64,000 nt of DNA from Alphaproteobacteria bacterium (GTDB taxonomy: Bacteria; Pseudomonadota; Alphaproteobacteria; SMXP01): positions 1 to 64,000 of the forward strand of contig JANQPV010000022.1 in assembly GCA_028285305.1 (NCBI GenBank). The letters are read 5' to 3'. Numbering within the stretch: position 1 is the stretch's first letter; each line of letters opens with the position of its first letter. Both the position numbers and the translations under genes were made by a program. This document shows, in pieces, positions 16,454 to 25,621 of this stretch. Below the pieces are notes generated by a model. The model was not told the origin of the DNA. It saw only the letters and a program-made list of their open reading frames with translations, and made no database searches.

Positions 16454-17716
16454 TTATGTTTGCTCAGCAACCACTTGTCCATTCGCCACCGAAAGGGCTC
16501 TGACGGCTACGATTTCGCCGACGCGCCCGCTCCTGTTTACTTGAAACGGTGTGTAGTCACGGCCGCGGCCCCGTCCCCCCCGTTCTATCAAAACTTCATC
16601 GGTATTCCCAATTTTGCGATCCAAGTGTGCACTCAGTTGTTGCTCACCGAACCTCCTAAAACGGGCGGAGCGCTCCTTGATTGTATGGTTGGGGACTTGC
16701 GGCATCTTGGCTGCGGGCGTTTGGGGGTGCGCGGAAAATGGGAAAACATGCAAGAACGTGATGCCGCACTCGGCTGCATGGCGGAGCGTGTTGTCGAACA
16801 TGTCGTCCGTCTCGGTGGGAAACCCTGCAATGAAGTCGGCTCCCAGCTCAATTTCGGGTCTGCGGTCGCGCAGGCGGTGACAGAAATCGACGGCCTGGGC
16901 GGGTGTGTGACGGCGTTTCATCCTTTTCAAGATGATCGGGTCCCCTGATTGCAGAGAGAGATGCAAGTGAGGCATCAGCCGCTCGTTGCCAGTGATCAAG
17001 TCGAACAGCCGGTCATCGACTTCTATGGAGTCGATCGACGATAGCCGGAGCCGCGGTAACTTAGGGCAGCTGTCCAGGATTGTTTCTACAAGCCGCCCTA
17101 GGTTCGTATCATCAGAAAGCTCGTTACCGTAAGAGGTGAGATCAACACCTGTTAGAACGACTTCCTTGTGTCCCAGATCGATGAGCTGACGGATGCGTTC
17201 GACAATGTTTTTTGTCGGAACGCTTTGAGCGTTGCCCCGGCCGTAGGGTATAACGCAAAATGTGCAGCGATGATCGCAGCCGGTTTGGATTTGCACGAAG
17301 CTGCGCGTTCGTGAGGACAGGGTGACCTTGAGTGCGTCGGCTTTGTCTCGTTCAGAGAATATGTCGCTCACGTTGACGCGGCTCGGGTTTGATTTCGCCG
17401 CGTAGGCGTGCAGATCCAGTTTCTCTCGGTTGCCTAAAACTTCGGACACTTCAGGCATGGATGCAAAGAGCTTTGGATCGATCTGGGCCGCACATCCGGT
17501 TACCGTTAGGTGCGCATCGGGATTCTCTCTGCGAAGCCGTCGGATGGTTTGCCTTGCTTGTCTCTGGGCCTCGCGTGTAACGGCGCAGGTGTTGACGACG
17601 ATTGCGTTCGATCGGCCGGCTTGCTCGGCTAGATCGCGGATCGCATCCGACTCAGCGTGATTCAGCCTGCAGCCAAAGGAAACGACTCTGACGCTGGTGT
17701 CGGAGGGGGCCGTCAT
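16454..17716 (-). CDS. mtaB: tRNA t6A37 methylthiotransferase MtaB
   Basis: Radical-SAM enzyme that converts t6A37 to ms2t6A37 in tRNA. 420 aa. The N-terminal UPF0004 domain carries the second cluster (VSFGCRLNHAESDAI, NTCAVTREAQRQARQTIR, TGCAAQ). The radical SAM CxxxCxxC is CDHRCTFCVIPYGRG. A C-terminal TRAM-like segment follows. It sits between dapF (3-nt gap) and ftsY (1-nt gap), a tight operon. The first methionine is used, immediately after dapF. Confidence 0.95.
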   Translation of the reverse strand: MTAPSDTSVRVVSFGCRLNHAESDAIRDLAEQAGRSNAIVVNTCAVTREAQRQARQTIRRLRRENPDAHLTVTGCAAQIDPKLFASMPEVSEVLGNREKLDLHAYAAKSNPSRVNVSDIFSERDKADALKVTLSSRTRSFVQIQTGCDHRCTFCVIPYGRGNAQSVPTKNIVERIRQLIDLGHKEVVLTGVDLTSYGNELSDDTNLGRLVETILDSCPKLPRLRLSSIDSIEVDDRLFDLITGNERLMPHLHLSLQSGDPIILKRMKRRHTPAQAVDFCHRLRDRRPEIELGADFIAGFPTETDDMFDNTLRHAAECGITFLHVFPFSAHPQTPAAKMPQVPNHTIKERSARFRRFGEQQLSAHLDRKIGNTDEVLIERGGRGRGRDYTPFQVNRSGRVGEIVAVRALSVANGQVVAEQT

Positions 17717-17719
17717 TGA

Positions 17720-18562
17720 TCAAGTCTGGAAGAAGGAAGCGTCGAGCACACCGTCATAGTCAAATGACGTTGGGCCGGTCATGAGGATGTGATCGTCAGC
17801 GTCGCGCCATTCGATGGTCAGCGGCCCCCCGTCCAATGTAACCGTTGCGGTGCGCTCCGACAGGCCGTTGCGGACCGCTGCGGGAACGACAGCGCATGCG
17901 GCCGTGCCGCAGGCTTTGGTGACGCCGACACCGCGTTCCCAGACCCGTTGGCGAATTTCGACTGGGTTTTCGATGGTTGCAATGCTGACATTCGTGCGTT
18001 CCGGAAAGAGCGGATGGTTTTCGACGAGGGGACCAAACTTTTCCAGGTCGTGTGCGCTCACGTCTTCAACAAAAAAGATGCAATGAGGATTGCCGACATT
18101 CACAGCGGACGGCGAATGCAAGACCGGATTATCGATAGGGCCGAGTTTGATATCGACCATCCGTGTATCCATGCGCTCTGCGAGCGGAATATCCTCCCAA
18201 TCGAATTTCGGAACACCCATATCTACGGTGACGTGGTCGCCGACTTCGCACTTCAATAAACCAGCATTCGTTTCGATTGCGACCCGGTCGCGGTTCAGCT
18301 CTTCGGCCAGTTCCCTGGCAACACAGCGGGTGGCATTGCCGCAGGCGTCTACTTCACCGCCTTCATTGTTGAAGATGCGCATGAACGCGTCGGCGCCGCC
18401 TCGGCCCCTTTCGATGAGGATCAGCTGATCGCAGCCGATCCCAGCGTCGCGATCGGCTATTTTCGCGGCAATTGACGGCGTCATGGGAATGGGCTCTGCC
18501 CTGGCATCGAGCACAACGAAATCGTTTCCCAGTCCGTTCATCTTTTTAAAGGGGTAAGTCAT
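17720..18562 (-). CDS. dapF: Diaminopimelate epimerase
   Basis: Epimerises LL-DAP to meso-DAP for lysine and peptidoglycan synthesis. 280 aa, the usual length. Both catalytic cysteine loops are visible: DACGNATRCVA and KACGTAACAVV. The N-terminal KMNGLGNDFVVLDAR signature is complete. It is the first gene of the dapF-mtaB-ftsY run. The 168-bp region shared with the divergent symporter gene must hold its promoter. Cytosolic. Confidence 0.96.
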   Translation of the reverse strand: MTYPFKKMNGLGNDFVVLDARAEPIPMTPSIAAKIADRDAGIGCDQLILIERGRGGADAFMRIFNNEGGEVDACGNATRCVARELAEELNRDRVAIETNAGLLKCEVGDHVTVDMGVPKFDWEDIPLAERMDTRMVDIKLGPIDNPVLHSPSAVNVGNPHCIFFVEDVSAHDLEKFGPLVENHPLFPERTNVSIATIENPVEIRQRVWERGVGVTKACGTAACAVVPAAVRNGLSERTATVTLDGGPLTIEWRDADDHILMTGPTSFDYDGVLDASFFQT

Positions 18563-18730
18563 GGCCCTCTATATGATCATGTGGGCCCTGAAATCTAGAG
18601 TGGTTTGCGTAAGCAAAGTGTGTTCGTCGGGAGTTAGATTGTATAGGGTTCGCCGCAAGCGGGGCGTCTGTCCCTAGAATGGCCATGGGATGAATGGCCC
18701 AGATCGGACAAAAATGGCGGAGAGGGGCGC

Positions 18731-20014
18731 ATGAAACTTTGGCTGCAGGTTCTTATCGGGTTGGGTTTGGGCGCAGCAGCTGGATTGGGGCTGCGCTATG
18801 GGCTTGGGCCTGAACAGGCGAGCGAAATCGTCGAGACTTGGGTCAAACCCTTTGGAGACGCGTTTGTCCGGCTGATCCGCATGTTGGTGGTTCCTCTTAT
18901 CTTCACAACGCTCGTTGCTGGTGTCACGGCTATGGGAGATCCAAAGAAGATGGGATCGCTGGGTGGGACGGCGATTGGCATGTATTTCATCACCACATGG
19001 TTTGCCGTTTCCCTGGGTTTGGCGATTGGAACGGTGATTAAGCCCGGTGAAGGGGTCGACTATTCCGGTGTGGATGCATCAAGTGTGGAGTCCATCGAAG
19101 GCCGCCTAGACCGAGCCGCCGAAGCGGGGGGCATCGTGGATCGGCTTTTGGATATCATTCCGTCGAATCCCGTTGAGGCCCTTGCCACAACGGATGTGTT
19201 GCCCATCATCTTTTTTGCGATCTTCTTTGGTATCGGAATCTTAATGGCCGGTGAGAAGGGCAAGCCCATTGGTCAGGCAATCGAATCCGCGGCGGACGCC
19301 ATGCTCAAAGTCACAATCGTGGTGATGTCGTTTGCCCCTTATGGCGTCTTTGCGCTGATGACCTGGGTGATGGCGACCCAGGGGCTCGGCGTTCTGGATA
19401 ACCTTTTGATGCTGGCGCTCGCGCTCTATGCAGCATGCGCCCTGCACATCATCTTTGTTTACGGCAGTATCATCAAAATCATTCTCCGCTTGCCAATTGC
19501 GCGGTTCTTCCGAGGCATTGCCGATGCGCAAGCGGTGGCGTTTTCGACCGCCTCTAGCTCGGCGACTTTGCCGGTAACGATCGCGGTGGCCTCAGATAAT
19601 CTGGGCATCAAGAAATCCGTGGCCTCTTCAGTGCTGCCGCTGGGTGCAACCATCAATATGGATGGCACGGCGATCTATCTCGGCCTTGTGGCGCTCTTTG
19701 CGGCTCAAGCGATTGGCATTGAGATGACGCCCACGAATTACGTGATGGTGGCTTTGACGGCCTCTCTGGCGTCTATCGGGGCGGCGGGCATTCCCTCGGC
19801 GGGTCTTCTTTTGGCAGTCACCGTTCTCGATGTCATCGGCGTGCCGCCGGAGCAGGCGGTCCTGATCGTCGCCTTCATTTTCCCATTTGACCGTCTCTTG
19901 GACATGATGCGGACCATGACGAATGTGACAGGCGATACGGCTGTGGCCACCGCCATTGCCAAGTTCCAAGGCGAGCTCGACGAAGAAGTGTTCCGGGCTA
20001 AGGATCCGCTGTAA
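18731..20014 (+). CDS. Dicarboxylate/amino acid:cation symporter (DAACS family)
   Basis: 427-aa inner-membrane transporter of the glutamate/dicarboxylate family. It has the serine-rich re-entrant loop STASSSATLPVT, the GATINMDGTAIY motif with the NMDGT signature, and a second hairpin loop ASIGAAGIPSAG. About eight membrane segments plus two hairpins are expected. GltP- or DctA-type substrate choice cannot be set from the sequence. The ATG is preceded by GGAGAGG. It stands alone between divergent dapF and a convergent lipoprotein gene. Confidence 0.92.
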   Translation: MKLWLQVLIGLGLGAAAGLGLRYGLGPEQASEIVETWVKPFGDAFVRLIRMLVVPLIFTTLVAGVTAMGDPKKMGSLGGTAIGMYFITTWFAVSLGLAIGTVIKPGEGVDYSGVDASSVESIEGRLDRAAEAGGIVDRLLDIIPSNPVEALATTDVLPIIFFAIFFGIGILMAGEKGKPIGQAIESAADAMLKVTIVVMSFAPYGVFALMTWVMATQGLGVLDNLLMLALALYAACALHIIFVYGSIIKIILRLPIARFFRGIADAQAVAFSTASSSATLPVTIAVASDNLGIKKSVASSVLPLGATINMDGTAIYLGLVALFAAQAIGIEMTPTNYVMVALTASLASIGAAGIPSAGLLLAVTVLDVIGVPPEQAVLIVAFIFPFDRLLDMMRTMTNVTGDTAVATAIAKFQGELDEEVFRAKDPL

Positions 20015-20071
20015 CCGTCCCAGGACGCTCCGTTCATATCAGAAATGGTCTTTTGCCGTTCTCAATCTGAC

Positions 20072-20656
20072 CTAGGAGGACGGAACGCTCGGCGGTTCAG
20101 AAGGTTTGTTGCCTGATGGAGGGGCTTCCTCTCCTTCGAAGTGGTTCACCAACGCTTCTATGAGTTGCGAGATATTGCCTTTTATTGAGCCTTCATTGGC
20201 GAGTCGCAATCGCTCGACCGCCATGAACGCCTCCCCGACTCCCGCAGTGTATTCTTGGGTTATGGTTCGTTCGAACACGGCATCGCCCGTCGCGATATCC
20301 GTGAGGACGTAGTTCACGTCGGAAACGACTGTAAGATTCAATCCCGCAAAAGGTTGTTTGAGTTTTTCCAAGGTTGCGTCGAGCCGATATTGTCCGGCGT
20401 CCGTCGCCAACATAGCGTGAGCGGCGAATGATTGACGCAGGGCTTCGGCAAAATCCTCATTCGAAACTTCCGAAGTCCATAAGGGATTTGTCTCTTGGCC
20501 TCCGCTCACGCTTCCTACCGAAAAGGCCGCATTAAGCGGCGATCCGTCTTCGATTAGCGTTTCTTCAGTGACTGGAGCCACCATCGCACCTGGTTTGGAT
20601 GCTGTCGCGCAGCCGCTCAGCACCAAGCCCACCATGAGTACAAGAGTATACTTCAT
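20072..20656 (-). CDS. Putative lipoprotein, unknown function
   Basis: 194 aa from the ATG at 20656, chosen because it begins a clean lipoprotein signal (MKYTLVLMVGLVLSGCATAS) with lipobox LSGC. The mature part is a mixed alpha/beta sequence ending in a Pro/Ser-rich tail. The segment YVLTDIATGDAVFERTITQEYTAG resembles outer-membrane lipoproteins of the DUF4136/LptE-like type only loosely. No function is assigned. It is divergent from another small lipoprotein gene. Confidence 0.75.
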   Translation of the reverse strand: MKYTLVLMVGLVLSGCATASKPGAMVAPVTEETLIEDGSPLNAAFSVGSVSGGQETNPLWTSEVSNEDFAEALRQSFAAHAMLATDAGQYRLDATLEKLKQPFAGLNLTVVSDVNYVLTDIATGDAVFERTITQEYTAGVGEAFMAVERLRLANEGSIKGNISQLIEALVNHFEGEEAPPSGNKPSEPPSVPSS

Positions 20657-20746
20657 TGGATCCCCCAAAGACATTATTGACCGAGTGTTGAACTCTATCA
20701 AGATCTCGCTAGAGTTGCAGCATTTAATGACGACTTTGGGTTACAC

Positions 20747-21082
20747 ATGAATGACTTTGCTCTCACATTTGTCATCGTCTTTTCGGTATTAGTTGGAGGT
20801 TGTGCAAGCCGTGAGGCAAAGCCCGTTGAGACTGACCAACCTTTGGATGCGCGGCTGAGCTGCTCTCATCTCCACGGGGAGCGGGAGAACAATATCAAGC
20901 GTTTGGAAGAGCTGACCGGGGAGAGCCGAGACAAAGTCGCGCAAAACATTGGGAGTATCTTGTTGCTCAATCCCTTTTTAATGGATTTGTCCAACACGCA
21001 AAAGAAAGAGGCGGAAGCAATTTACGCCCGAAATCAGCGCATTGAGGAGCTGCTCGCCGAAAACGAATGCGAAGATACCTAA
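20747..21082 (+). CDS. Small putative lipoprotein, unknown function
   Basis: 111 aa. Signal segment MNDFALTFVIVFSVLVGGCAS with a lipobox VGGC. The mature part includes NIGSILLLNPFLMDLSNTQKKEAEAI, followed by an alpha-helical region with RNQRIEELLAENEC. Prophage and secretion-associated lipoproteins often carry similar metabolite-binding helices, but no family is recognised. It shares a 90-bp divergent promoter region with the preceding lipoprotein gene. Confidence 0.7.
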   Translation: MNDFALTFVIVFSVLVGGCASREAKPVETDQPLDARLSCSHLHGERENNIKRLEELTGESRDKVAQNIGSILLLNPFLMDLSNTQKKEAEAIYARNQRIEELLAENECEDT

Positions 21083-21172
21083 TTGGTATGACCTCAATTG
21101 ACATCGCAGGCATTTGGAATTAGTCCACAAGCCATCCGGCAAAGTCGTTAGAAGTCCCGGTTTGAGAATCAC

Positions 21173-21201
21173 CACCAGTCAGCGAGGATCGCCCACTGGT
21201 G
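21173..21201 (+). terminator. Possible weak terminator upstream of ffh
   Basis: CACCAGT (21173-21179) and ACTGGTG (21195-21201) form a 7-bp stem with a 15-nt loop. A T-rich CTTTTGGTGTTT follows. It would end the small lipoprotein transcript. The stem is short and the loop long, so this is tentative. No SRP RNA signature was found in this gap. Confidence 0.3.
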
Positions 21202-21262
21202 CTTTTGGTGTTTGGCGATTTGCAATCGACTTCCACCAATCCCAAATCCCTTTAGAGGTCCT

Positions 21263-22744
21263 ATGTTTGAAACTCTGAGCGAACGGTTAGGCGACGTCTT
21301 CGAGAAGCTGCGCGGGAGCGCCAGCCTGTCGGAAGACGATGTGTCCGCCGCTATGCGGGAAGTGCGCGTTGCGCTTCTTGAAGCCGACGTGGCTCTGCCG
21401 GTCGTCAAAGAGTTCGTCAAAAAAGTCAAAGAGCGGGCGATCGGCCAAGAAGTCCTGCGCTCGGTCACACCCGGCCAAATGGTTATCAAGATCGTCAACG
21501 ATCACCTGGTAGAAATGCTGGGTGGCGGCGAAGGAGCGGACGATCCTGCTCTGAATCTCAATGCGGTCCCCCCGGTGCCCATTTTGATGGTGGGTTTGCA
21601 GGGGTCTGGTAAGACAACGACCACCGCAAAAATCGCGCTTAAGCTCAAATCCGCTGAAAAGAAAAAAGTGCTGATGGCGTCCCTCGACACGCGGCGGCCG
21701 GCGGCGCAAGAGCAGCTGAAGGTGTTGGGCGAGCAGGGTGAGATTAACACCTTGCCCATCATCGAAGGTCAGCAGCCGGTCGACATTGCCAAGCGTGCCT
21801 TAGAAGCAGGCCGGCTTGGCGGCTTTGATGTGGTCCTGCTTGATACGGCGGGCCGTCTTGCCATTGATGAAGCGCTGATGGCGGAAGTCGCCGAGATTCA
21901 GCAAGTCTCTAACCCGTCGGAAACGCTCCTCGTTGTCGATGCCTTGACCGGTCAGGATGCGGTCAATGTGGCGGAGAATTTCCAGAAACGGGTAACGCTT
22001 TCCGGCATTGTCATGACACGGATTGACGGCGATGGCAGAGGTGGTGCTGCGCTGAGTATGCGTGCCGTTACGGGTTGCCCCATCAAGTTCATGGGGACCG
22101 GCGAGAAAATGGATGCGCTCGAAGCGTTCCATGCGGAACGCATCGCCAACCGTATCCTCGGAATGGGGGATGTGGTTTCGCTCGTTGAAAAAGCAGCCGA
22201 AACCCTTGATCAAAAAGAAGCCGAGAAAATGGCCAAGAAAATGGTCAAGGGCACATTTGATCTCAATGACCTCAAGGCGCAGCTTCAACAGATGCGCAAA
22301 ATCGGCGGAATGGGCGGGGTTCTCAATCTGTTGCCGGGCGTGGGCAAGATTAAGAAACAGCTCAATGAGGCGGATCTGGACGACAAGGTCCTTATCCATC
22401 AGGAAGCCATTATTAATTCGATGACAGAGCAAGAGCGTACGAGTCCGAAGCTTCTCAACGCGTCTCGAAAGAAACGGATAGCCGCTGGGTGCGGCTTGAC
22501 GGTCCAAGACGTGAACCGTCTTATTAAAATGCATCGTCAGATGTCGGATATGATGAAGAAGATGGGCAAAGCGAACAAAAAAGGCAAAGGGGGCGGATTG
22601 CCGCCGGACCTTCTGCCCGGCTTGGGCAGCGGTGGCGGTATGCCCGGACCTGGACCATCGTTACCGGGTCTAGGCGGGGCTCCAGGACAATTGCCGGGCC
22701 AGTTGCCGGGATTGCCGCCCGGTTTCCCCGGAAACAAGAAATAG
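21263..22744 (+). CDS. ffh: Signal recognition particle protein Ffh
   Basis: GTPase that binds signal peptides and 4.5S RNA and pairs with FtsY. 493 aa from ATG 21263, which begins the canonical MFETLSERLGDVFEKL; a TTG upstream would add 17 unlikely residues. RBS AGAGG lies 5 nt ahead. The G domain has GLQGSGKTTTTAKIA, DTAGRLAID and TRIDGDGRGGAALS. The M domain is Met-rich. The last ~45 residues are a Gly/Pro/Leu repeat tail (GLGSGGGMPGPGPSLPGLGG and onward). First gene of the trmD block. Confidence 0.97.
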   Translation: MFETLSERLGDVFEKLRGSASLSEDDVSAAMREVRVALLEADVALPVVKEFVKKVKERAIGQEVLRSVTPGQMVIKIVNDHLVEMLGGGEGADDPALNLNAVPPVPILMVGLQGSGKTTTTAKIALKLKSAEKKKVLMASLDTRRPAAQEQLKVLGEQGEINTLPIIEGQQPVDIAKRALEAGRLGGFDVVLLDTAGRLAIDEALMAEVAEIQQVSNPSETLLVVDALTGQDAVNVAENFQKRVTLSGIVMTRIDGDGRGGAALSMRAVTGCPIKFMGTGEKMDALEAFHAERIANRILGMGDVVSLVEKAAETLDQKEAEKMAKKMVKGTFDLNDLKAQLQQMRKIGGMGGVLNLLPGVGKIKKQLNEADLDDKVLIHQEAIINSMTEQERTSPKLLNASRKKRIAAGCGLTVQDVNRLIKMHRQMSDMMKKMGKANKKGKGGGLPPDLLPGLGSGGGMPGPGPSLPGLGGAPGQLPGQLPGLPPGFPGNKK

Positions 22745-22782
22745 TAAGTAAGAAGACAAAGAGATTATAAAAGGGAATATCA

Positions 22783-23214
22783 ATGGCTCTAAAAATTCGA
22801 TTGGCTCGGGGAGGCAGCAAGAAGCGCCCCTACTATCAAATCGTGGTTGCGGATTCTCGGGCGCCTCGGGATGGCCGGTTTATTGAAAAAGTCGGCTTCT
22901 GGAACCCGATGTTGCCGAAAGACAGTCCGGATCGGGTTGGTTTTGACTCGGAACGGATTAAGCATTGGATCGGCGTTGGGGCGAAGCCGACGGACCGGGT
23001 TGCGCGGTTTCTTAACACGCAAGGGCTTTACGAGTGGAAGGCGGGCAACAATCCGAATAAAGCGAAACCTGGCCAGAAGGCGCTCGACCGTTTGGAAGAG
23101 AAGAAAGCGGCGGAAGAGGCCGCCGCTGCGCCGGAAGAGGCTCCTGCCGAAGATGCGCCGGCTGAAGAGGCAGAAGCCGAGGAGCCTGCAGCAGAAGACG
23201 CCGCAGAGGAGTAG
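22783..23214 (+). CDS. rpsP: Small ribosomal subunit protein S16 with acidic tail
   Basis: 143 aa; S16 is usually about 80-90 aa. The N-terminal core is standard ([20 protein letters not shown], then [11 protein letters not shown] and [20 protein letters not shown]). From about residue 105 the sequence is almost only Glu, Ala, Asp and Pro, giving a strongly acidic low-complexity tail. C-terminal extensions of S16 are known in alphaproteobacteria. It starts 38 nt after ffh and is followed by rimM after 20 nt. Confidence 0.96.
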   Translation: MALKIRLARGGSKKRPYYQIVVADSRAPRDGRFIEKVGFWNPMLPKDSPDRVGFDSERIKHWIGVGAKPTDRVARFLNTQGLYEWKAGNNPNKAKPGQKALDRLEEKKAAEEAAAAPEEAPAEDAPAEEAEAEEPAAEDAAEE

Positions 23215-23234
23215 GTCAGAGGTTGTTGTGAGCG

Positions 23235-23795
23235 ATGCCGGGTGATCATCTCATTCGGGTTGCCGTCGTTATGGGAGCGAAGGGCCTGAAGGGCGAAGTG
23301 AAACTTAAGGCGTTTACGGAGGATATTTCAACTCTTTGTGCTTTGACGGAGTTTGTTCTGGAAGATGGTCGCGCGTTGGTTCGAGGCGTGTTCTCTCAAG
23401 TTGGAAAGTCTACGGTCGTTCAGTTCAAAGGTGTTGAAACGCGTGAGCAAGCGGAGGCGCTGAAGGGGAGATCGTTGTTCGTGCCCCGGTCAGCGCTGCC
23501 GAAACCGGCAGAAGACGAGTTCTTTTACGAAGACCTGAAGGGACTGATTGCACGGGGAATGGATGGCCGTCCGATCGGGCGCGTCGTCAATGTGGCCGAT
23601 TTTGGGGCTGGCGATCTCTTGGAGATTACAATGGAGGACAGCGAGCAGACGGTCTTTGTTCCTTTCGTTTTAGATCAGGTGCCGGAGGTCAATGTCGAAG
23701 ATGGTTATGTCGTTATCGATCCCGCCGCCGGTCTGCTCGATGAAGAGGACCGGGACAGTGAAGACAAGGATGGATTAAATGGAGGCGCAGTCTAA
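23235..23795 (+). CDS. rimM: Ribosome maturation factor RimM
   Basis: Helps 30S head maturation by binding S19. 186 aa. The N-terminal RimM domain carries RVAVVMGAKGLKGEVKLKAFTED; the C-terminal PRC-barrel-like domain carries EDEFFYEDLKGLIARGMDG and FVPFVLDQVPEVNVEDGYVV. An acidic C-terminal stretch ends the protein. It lies between rpsP and trmD, the usual place. Confidence 0.95.
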   Translation: MPGDHLIRVAVVMGAKGLKGEVKLKAFTEDISTLCALTEFVLEDGRALVRGVFSQVGKSTVVQFKGVETREQAEALKGRSLFVPRSALPKPAEDEFFYEDLKGLIARGMDGRPIGRVVNVADFGAGDLLEITMEDSEQTVFVPFVLDQVPEVNVEDGYVVIDPAAGLLDEEDRDSEDKDGLNGGAV

Positions 23796-23817
23796 GCTTT
23801 AGATCGAGTGGTTTGCT

Positions 23818-24537
23818 ATGACCCAGACGAGTGATCCGTGGGCAGCTTGTGTGCTGACATTGTTTCCCGATCTGTTTCCCGGCCCGCTGGGCGGATCGGT
23901 GATCGGCAAAGCGCTGCAAGACGGGATTTGGTCGCTAACGACTGTTGATATCCGGGAGTTTGCGGATGATCGGCACCGGACGGTCGATGGGCCTCCTGCC
24001 GGTGGCGGGCCGGGCATGGTTCTTCGGGCCGATGTGGTGGCAGCCGCAATCGACTCGCTCGGCAGCGATGGACGGCCACTGATCTATCTGTCGCCTCGGG
24101 GCGCGCCGCTTGCACAGTCCCGCGTGCGGCAATTGTCCGAAGACCAGGGTGCCATTTTGCTGTGCGGGAGATTTGAAGGTGTGGATGAGCGTGTTCTGCA
24201 GCACCGGGAGGTTGAGGAAATAAGTCTTGGGGACTTTGTCTTGGCAGGCGGGGAAGTCGCCGCCATGGCGTTGATCGAGGCGGTTGTCCGCGTGCTTCCC
24301 GGCGTTGTTGGGGATGCGGACTCGGTAAAGGAAGAGAGTTTTGAGACGGGATTGCTCGAATATCCGCACTACACTCGGCCTCAGGAATGGGAAGGGACGA
24401 GAATTCCCGACGTCCTGATTTCAGGAAATCATCAGCGGATCCGGACCTGGCGGCGCGAACAGTCAGAAGTCTTGACCAAAATGCGGCGGCCGGATTTGTG
24501 GAAGCGTTATCAGGCGCGGACGGAGAACGAAGCATAG
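23818..24537 (+). CDS. trmD: tRNA (guanine37-N1)-methyltransferase TrmD
   Basis: Adds m1G37 to tRNAs using SAM. 239 aa, normal length. The SPOUT trefoil-knot motifs are present: LFPDLFPGPL, GGGPGMVLRADV, LCGRFEGVDERV and SLGDFVLAGGEVAAMAL. The C-terminal anticodon-binding domain includes YTRPQEWEG and RIRTWRREQSEVLT. It starts 22 nt after rimM; rplS follows after 71 nt. Cytosolic homodimer in the family. Confidence 0.97.
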   Translation: MTQTSDPWAACVLTLFPDLFPGPLGGSVIGKALQDGIWSLTTVDIREFADDRHRTVDGPPAGGGPGMVLRADVVAAAIDSLGSDGRPLIYLSPRGAPLAQSRVRQLSEDQGAILLCGRFEGVDERVLQHREVEEISLGDFVLAGGEVAAMALIEAVVRVLPGVVGDADSVKEESFETGLLEYPHYTRPQEWEGTRIPDVLISGNHQRIRTWRREQSEVLTKMRRPDLWKRYQARTENEA

Positions 24538-24608
24538 AAGGACACATTGCGGCCATTCACATCGGTGGCGCGCGATGGTAGAGAGCTTGGAAAATAAGGA
24601 ACACAAGA

Positions 24609-25076
24609 ATGACTAATCTCATCGAACAGCTCGAAAAAGAGCACATGGCTGAACTGGCCGAGAACAAACAGATTCCGGAGTTCGGCCCCGGGGACACCCT
24701 CAAGGTCCATCTGAAAGTGACCGAGGGCACCCGCGAGCGCATTCAGGTTTTTGAGGCCGTCTGCATCGGCCGCTCTGGAGGTGGGCTGAATGAGAACTTC
24801 ACCATGCGCAAAATCTCCTATGGTGAGGGGCTTGAGCGCGTGTTTCCACTGTTCAGTCCGCTTATTGAAAAGATTGAAGTGGTGCGCCGTGGCCGGGTGC
24901 GCCGGGCGAAGCTGTACTATCTGAGAGGGCGTACCGGTAAGGCTGCCCGTATTGCAGAAAAGCAAGACTTTCGCCCCGCCGAAGAAAAGGAAAAGCCAAA
25001 GCGTAAGCGGGGCCGACGCAAAAAGGACAAAGCCGAGGCTGCTCAAGCGGCTGAGGACGTGTCCGCTTCCAGTTAG
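24609..25076 (+). CDS. rplS: Large ribosomal subunit protein L19 with basic tail
   Basis: 155 aa, against about 115-120 aa for typical L19. The core is intact ([20 protein letters not shown], then [34 protein letters not shown] and [25 protein letters not shown]). The extension after about residue 118 is rich in Lys, Arg, Glu and Ala ([15 protein letters not shown]), so it is basic, unlike the acidic S16 tail in the same block. The RBS is AAGGAACAC just ahead of the ATG. Confidence 0.96.
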   Translation: MTNLIEQLEKEHMAELAENKQIPEFGPGDTLKVHLKVTEGTRERIQVFEAVCIGRSGGGLNENFTMRKISYGEGLERVFPLFSPLIEKIEVVRRGRVRRAKLYYLRGRTGKAARIAEKQDFRPAEEKEKPKRKRGRRKKDKAEAAQAAEDVSASS

Positions 25077-25162
25077 ACAATTTGGCTTTGCCTCATTTGG
25101 GATTGCAGAGCTAACGGGAGCTGGATGTAAAGATTGAAATGGTGGTTTGAAGTTGAGTGCCT

Positions 25163-25221
25163 GCCTCCCCCTGGTGGGGAGGCCGAAAAGATGGAGATAC
25201 GACATCTTTTCGGGTGGGGGG
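25163..25221 (+). repeat. Left terminal inverted repeat of the DUF559 element
   Basis: Hairpin A: GCCTCCCC (25163-25170), loop CTGGT, GGGGAGGC (25176-25183). Hairpin B: CCGAAAAGATG (25183-25193), 9-nt loop, CATCTTTTCGG (25203-25213). It is followed by GTGGGGGG. The repeat lies about 86 nt after rplS and ends 19 nt before the DUF559 start codon. Confidence 0.75.
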
Positions 25222-25240
25222 AAATTGGCAGCCTCGCAAG

Positions 25241-25621
25241 ATGATCGAACGGCAGCAGAGAGACCGAGCGAGAAAGCTCAGAAGCGAAGCAACCGAAGCT
25301 GAGCGCAGACTTTGGAAATATCTAAGGTCGAAGCAAGTAGAAGGTGCGAAATTTCGGCGGCAAGTCCCGATCTCTTCATACATTGCCGATTTCGCCTGCC
25401 ATTCTCATAAGCTAATTGTAGAGCTGGACGGCGGCCAACATAGCGCGGTGTCTGAAAAGAACTACGATGACATACGGACGAAAGCCTTGCAGAACGAAGG
25501 CTATAATGTTCTTCGTTTCTGGAATAACGAAGTTTTGACAAATGAAGAAGGCGTCGTTGATGCCATCCGAGATCAATTGAGAAAGCAGTTGTGCGACCCC
25601 CACCCGAAAAATCCTGCGTAA
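25241..25621 (+). CDS. DUF559 domain endonuclease-like protein
   Basis: 126 aa from ATG 25241; the frame is open upstream through the left repeat, but the family starts near MIERQQRDRARKLRSEAT. Domain features are ATEAERRLWKYLRSKQ, then FRRQVPISSYIADFAC with a conserved Asp, then LIVELDGGQH giving the E-x-D part of a PD-(D/E)XK-like site, and later NEGYNVLRFWNNEVL. This resembles Vsr-type nucleases. Activity is not proven for most members. The last eight codons (DPHPKNPA) and the stop lie inside the right inverted repeat, so gene and repeat are one unit. The gene interrupts the trmD-leu block. Confidence 0.88.
   Translation: MIERQQRDRARKLRSEATEAERRLWKYLRSKQVEGAKFRRQVPISSYIADFACHSHKLIVELDGGQHSAVSEKNYDDIRTKALQNEGYNVLRFWNNEVLTNEEGVVDAIRDQLRKQLCDPHPKNPA

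Noticed and set aside
21083-21262. Possible 4.5S SRP RNA next to ffh
   Set aside because: The conserved GGAAGCAG-type loop of SRP RNA is absent here and was not noticed elsewhere in the window.
23028-23249. Minus-strand Ala/Ser-rich frame opposite the S16 tail
   Set aside because: It is the mirror of the low-complexity acidic tail of rpsP and has no support of its own.
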